The notes under the pieces: generated by a model
Told to the model about the DNA's origin: nothing
What the model saw: only the letters and a program-made list of their open reading frames with translations
The model's database searches: none
Position numbers and translations under genes: made by a program
DNA from: Bacteroidales bacterium
Lineage (GTDB): Bacteria > Bacteroidota > Bacteroidia > Bacteroidales > 4484-276
Length of the DNA stretch: 5,724 nt
Assembly (NCBI GenBank): GCA_029939965.1
Contig: JAOZRY010000238.1
Span: 1 to 5,724 of the forward strand
Direction of reading: 5' to 3'
In this document: in pieces, positions 5,708-5,724 of the stretch
Layout of the letters: each line of letters opens with the position of its first letter
Position numbering within the stretch: the first letter of the stretch is position 1

Positions 5708-5724
5708 CGCATTTTATTTATAAG

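Noticed and set aside
5662..5712. A minus-strand ATG frame of 16 codons (MRKGRLIWENTNERLG) near the right edge, considered as a gene tail or element remnant.
   Set aside because: It is very short, is followed by no continuation, and overlaps a complete plus-strand -33/-7 promoter that explains the sequence better.
1..5724. Insertion sequences, CRISPR repeats, tRNA genes, riboswitches and attachment sites.
   Set aside because: I found no terminal inverted repeats with a transposase, no regularly spaced direct repeats, no tRNA cloverleaf and no known riboswitch core on reading both strands.

Overview
The window looks like ordinary chromosome from a Bacteroidota bacterium, probably of the Bacteroidales/Marinilabiliales type. 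Three things point there. Several candidate promoters match the TTTG (-33) / TAnnTTTG (-7) pattern of that phylum. Ribosome-binding sites are weak or absent. The genes themselves are typical of the phylum: a two-component-regulator propeller protein, a glutamine synthetase of type I architecture, and a ferredoxin-less IorA followed by IorB. Base composition is AT-rich. I see no mobile element, CRISPR array, tRNA or rRNA.

Layout, left to right. Positions 1-858 (minus) hold the N-terminal 286 residues of an exported beta-propeller sensor whose C-terminus lies beyond the left edge. Its -33/-7 promoter (923-953, minus) overlaps a long nested hairpin (936-996), which is the probable terminator of the next gene. 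Positions 1004-2506 (minus) encode a 500-residue glutamine synthetase-family enzyme. A 235-bp divergent intergenic region follows, with a candidate promoter in each direction. Then comes the iorA (2742-4367) and iorB (4392-4976) operon, closed by a perfect 19-bp hairpin with a TTCG loop (4996-5037). Just after it, a promoter with a 16-bp perfect palindrome drives a small exported protein (5095-5436) with the layout of a heavy-metal-associated (HMA) domain but no CxxC metal site. The last ~290 bp appear non-coding and end in a well-formed promoter (5678-5707) pointing to a gene beyond the right edge.

How the genes may work together. IorAB is a thiamine-diphosphate 2-oxoacid:ferredoxin oxidoreductase. 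It interconverts arylpyruvates (from Trp, Phe, Tyr) with aryl-acetyl-CoA, CO2 and reduced ferredoxin. The divergent glutamine synthetase-like enzyme could handle the nitrogen side of amino-acid metabolism, but the only evidence for a link is proximity. A 16-bp near-copy (14 of 16 bases) of the palindrome at the HMA-like gene's promoter lies directly before the iorA start codon, which hints at a shared regulator.

I do not see a convincing undescribed multi-gene system. The observations most worth following are the shared 16-bp element, the cysteine-less exported HMA-like protein, and two substitutions in the glutamine synthetase (Gly where the ammonium-site Asp50 is expected, Phe where the adenylylated Tyr397 is expected).
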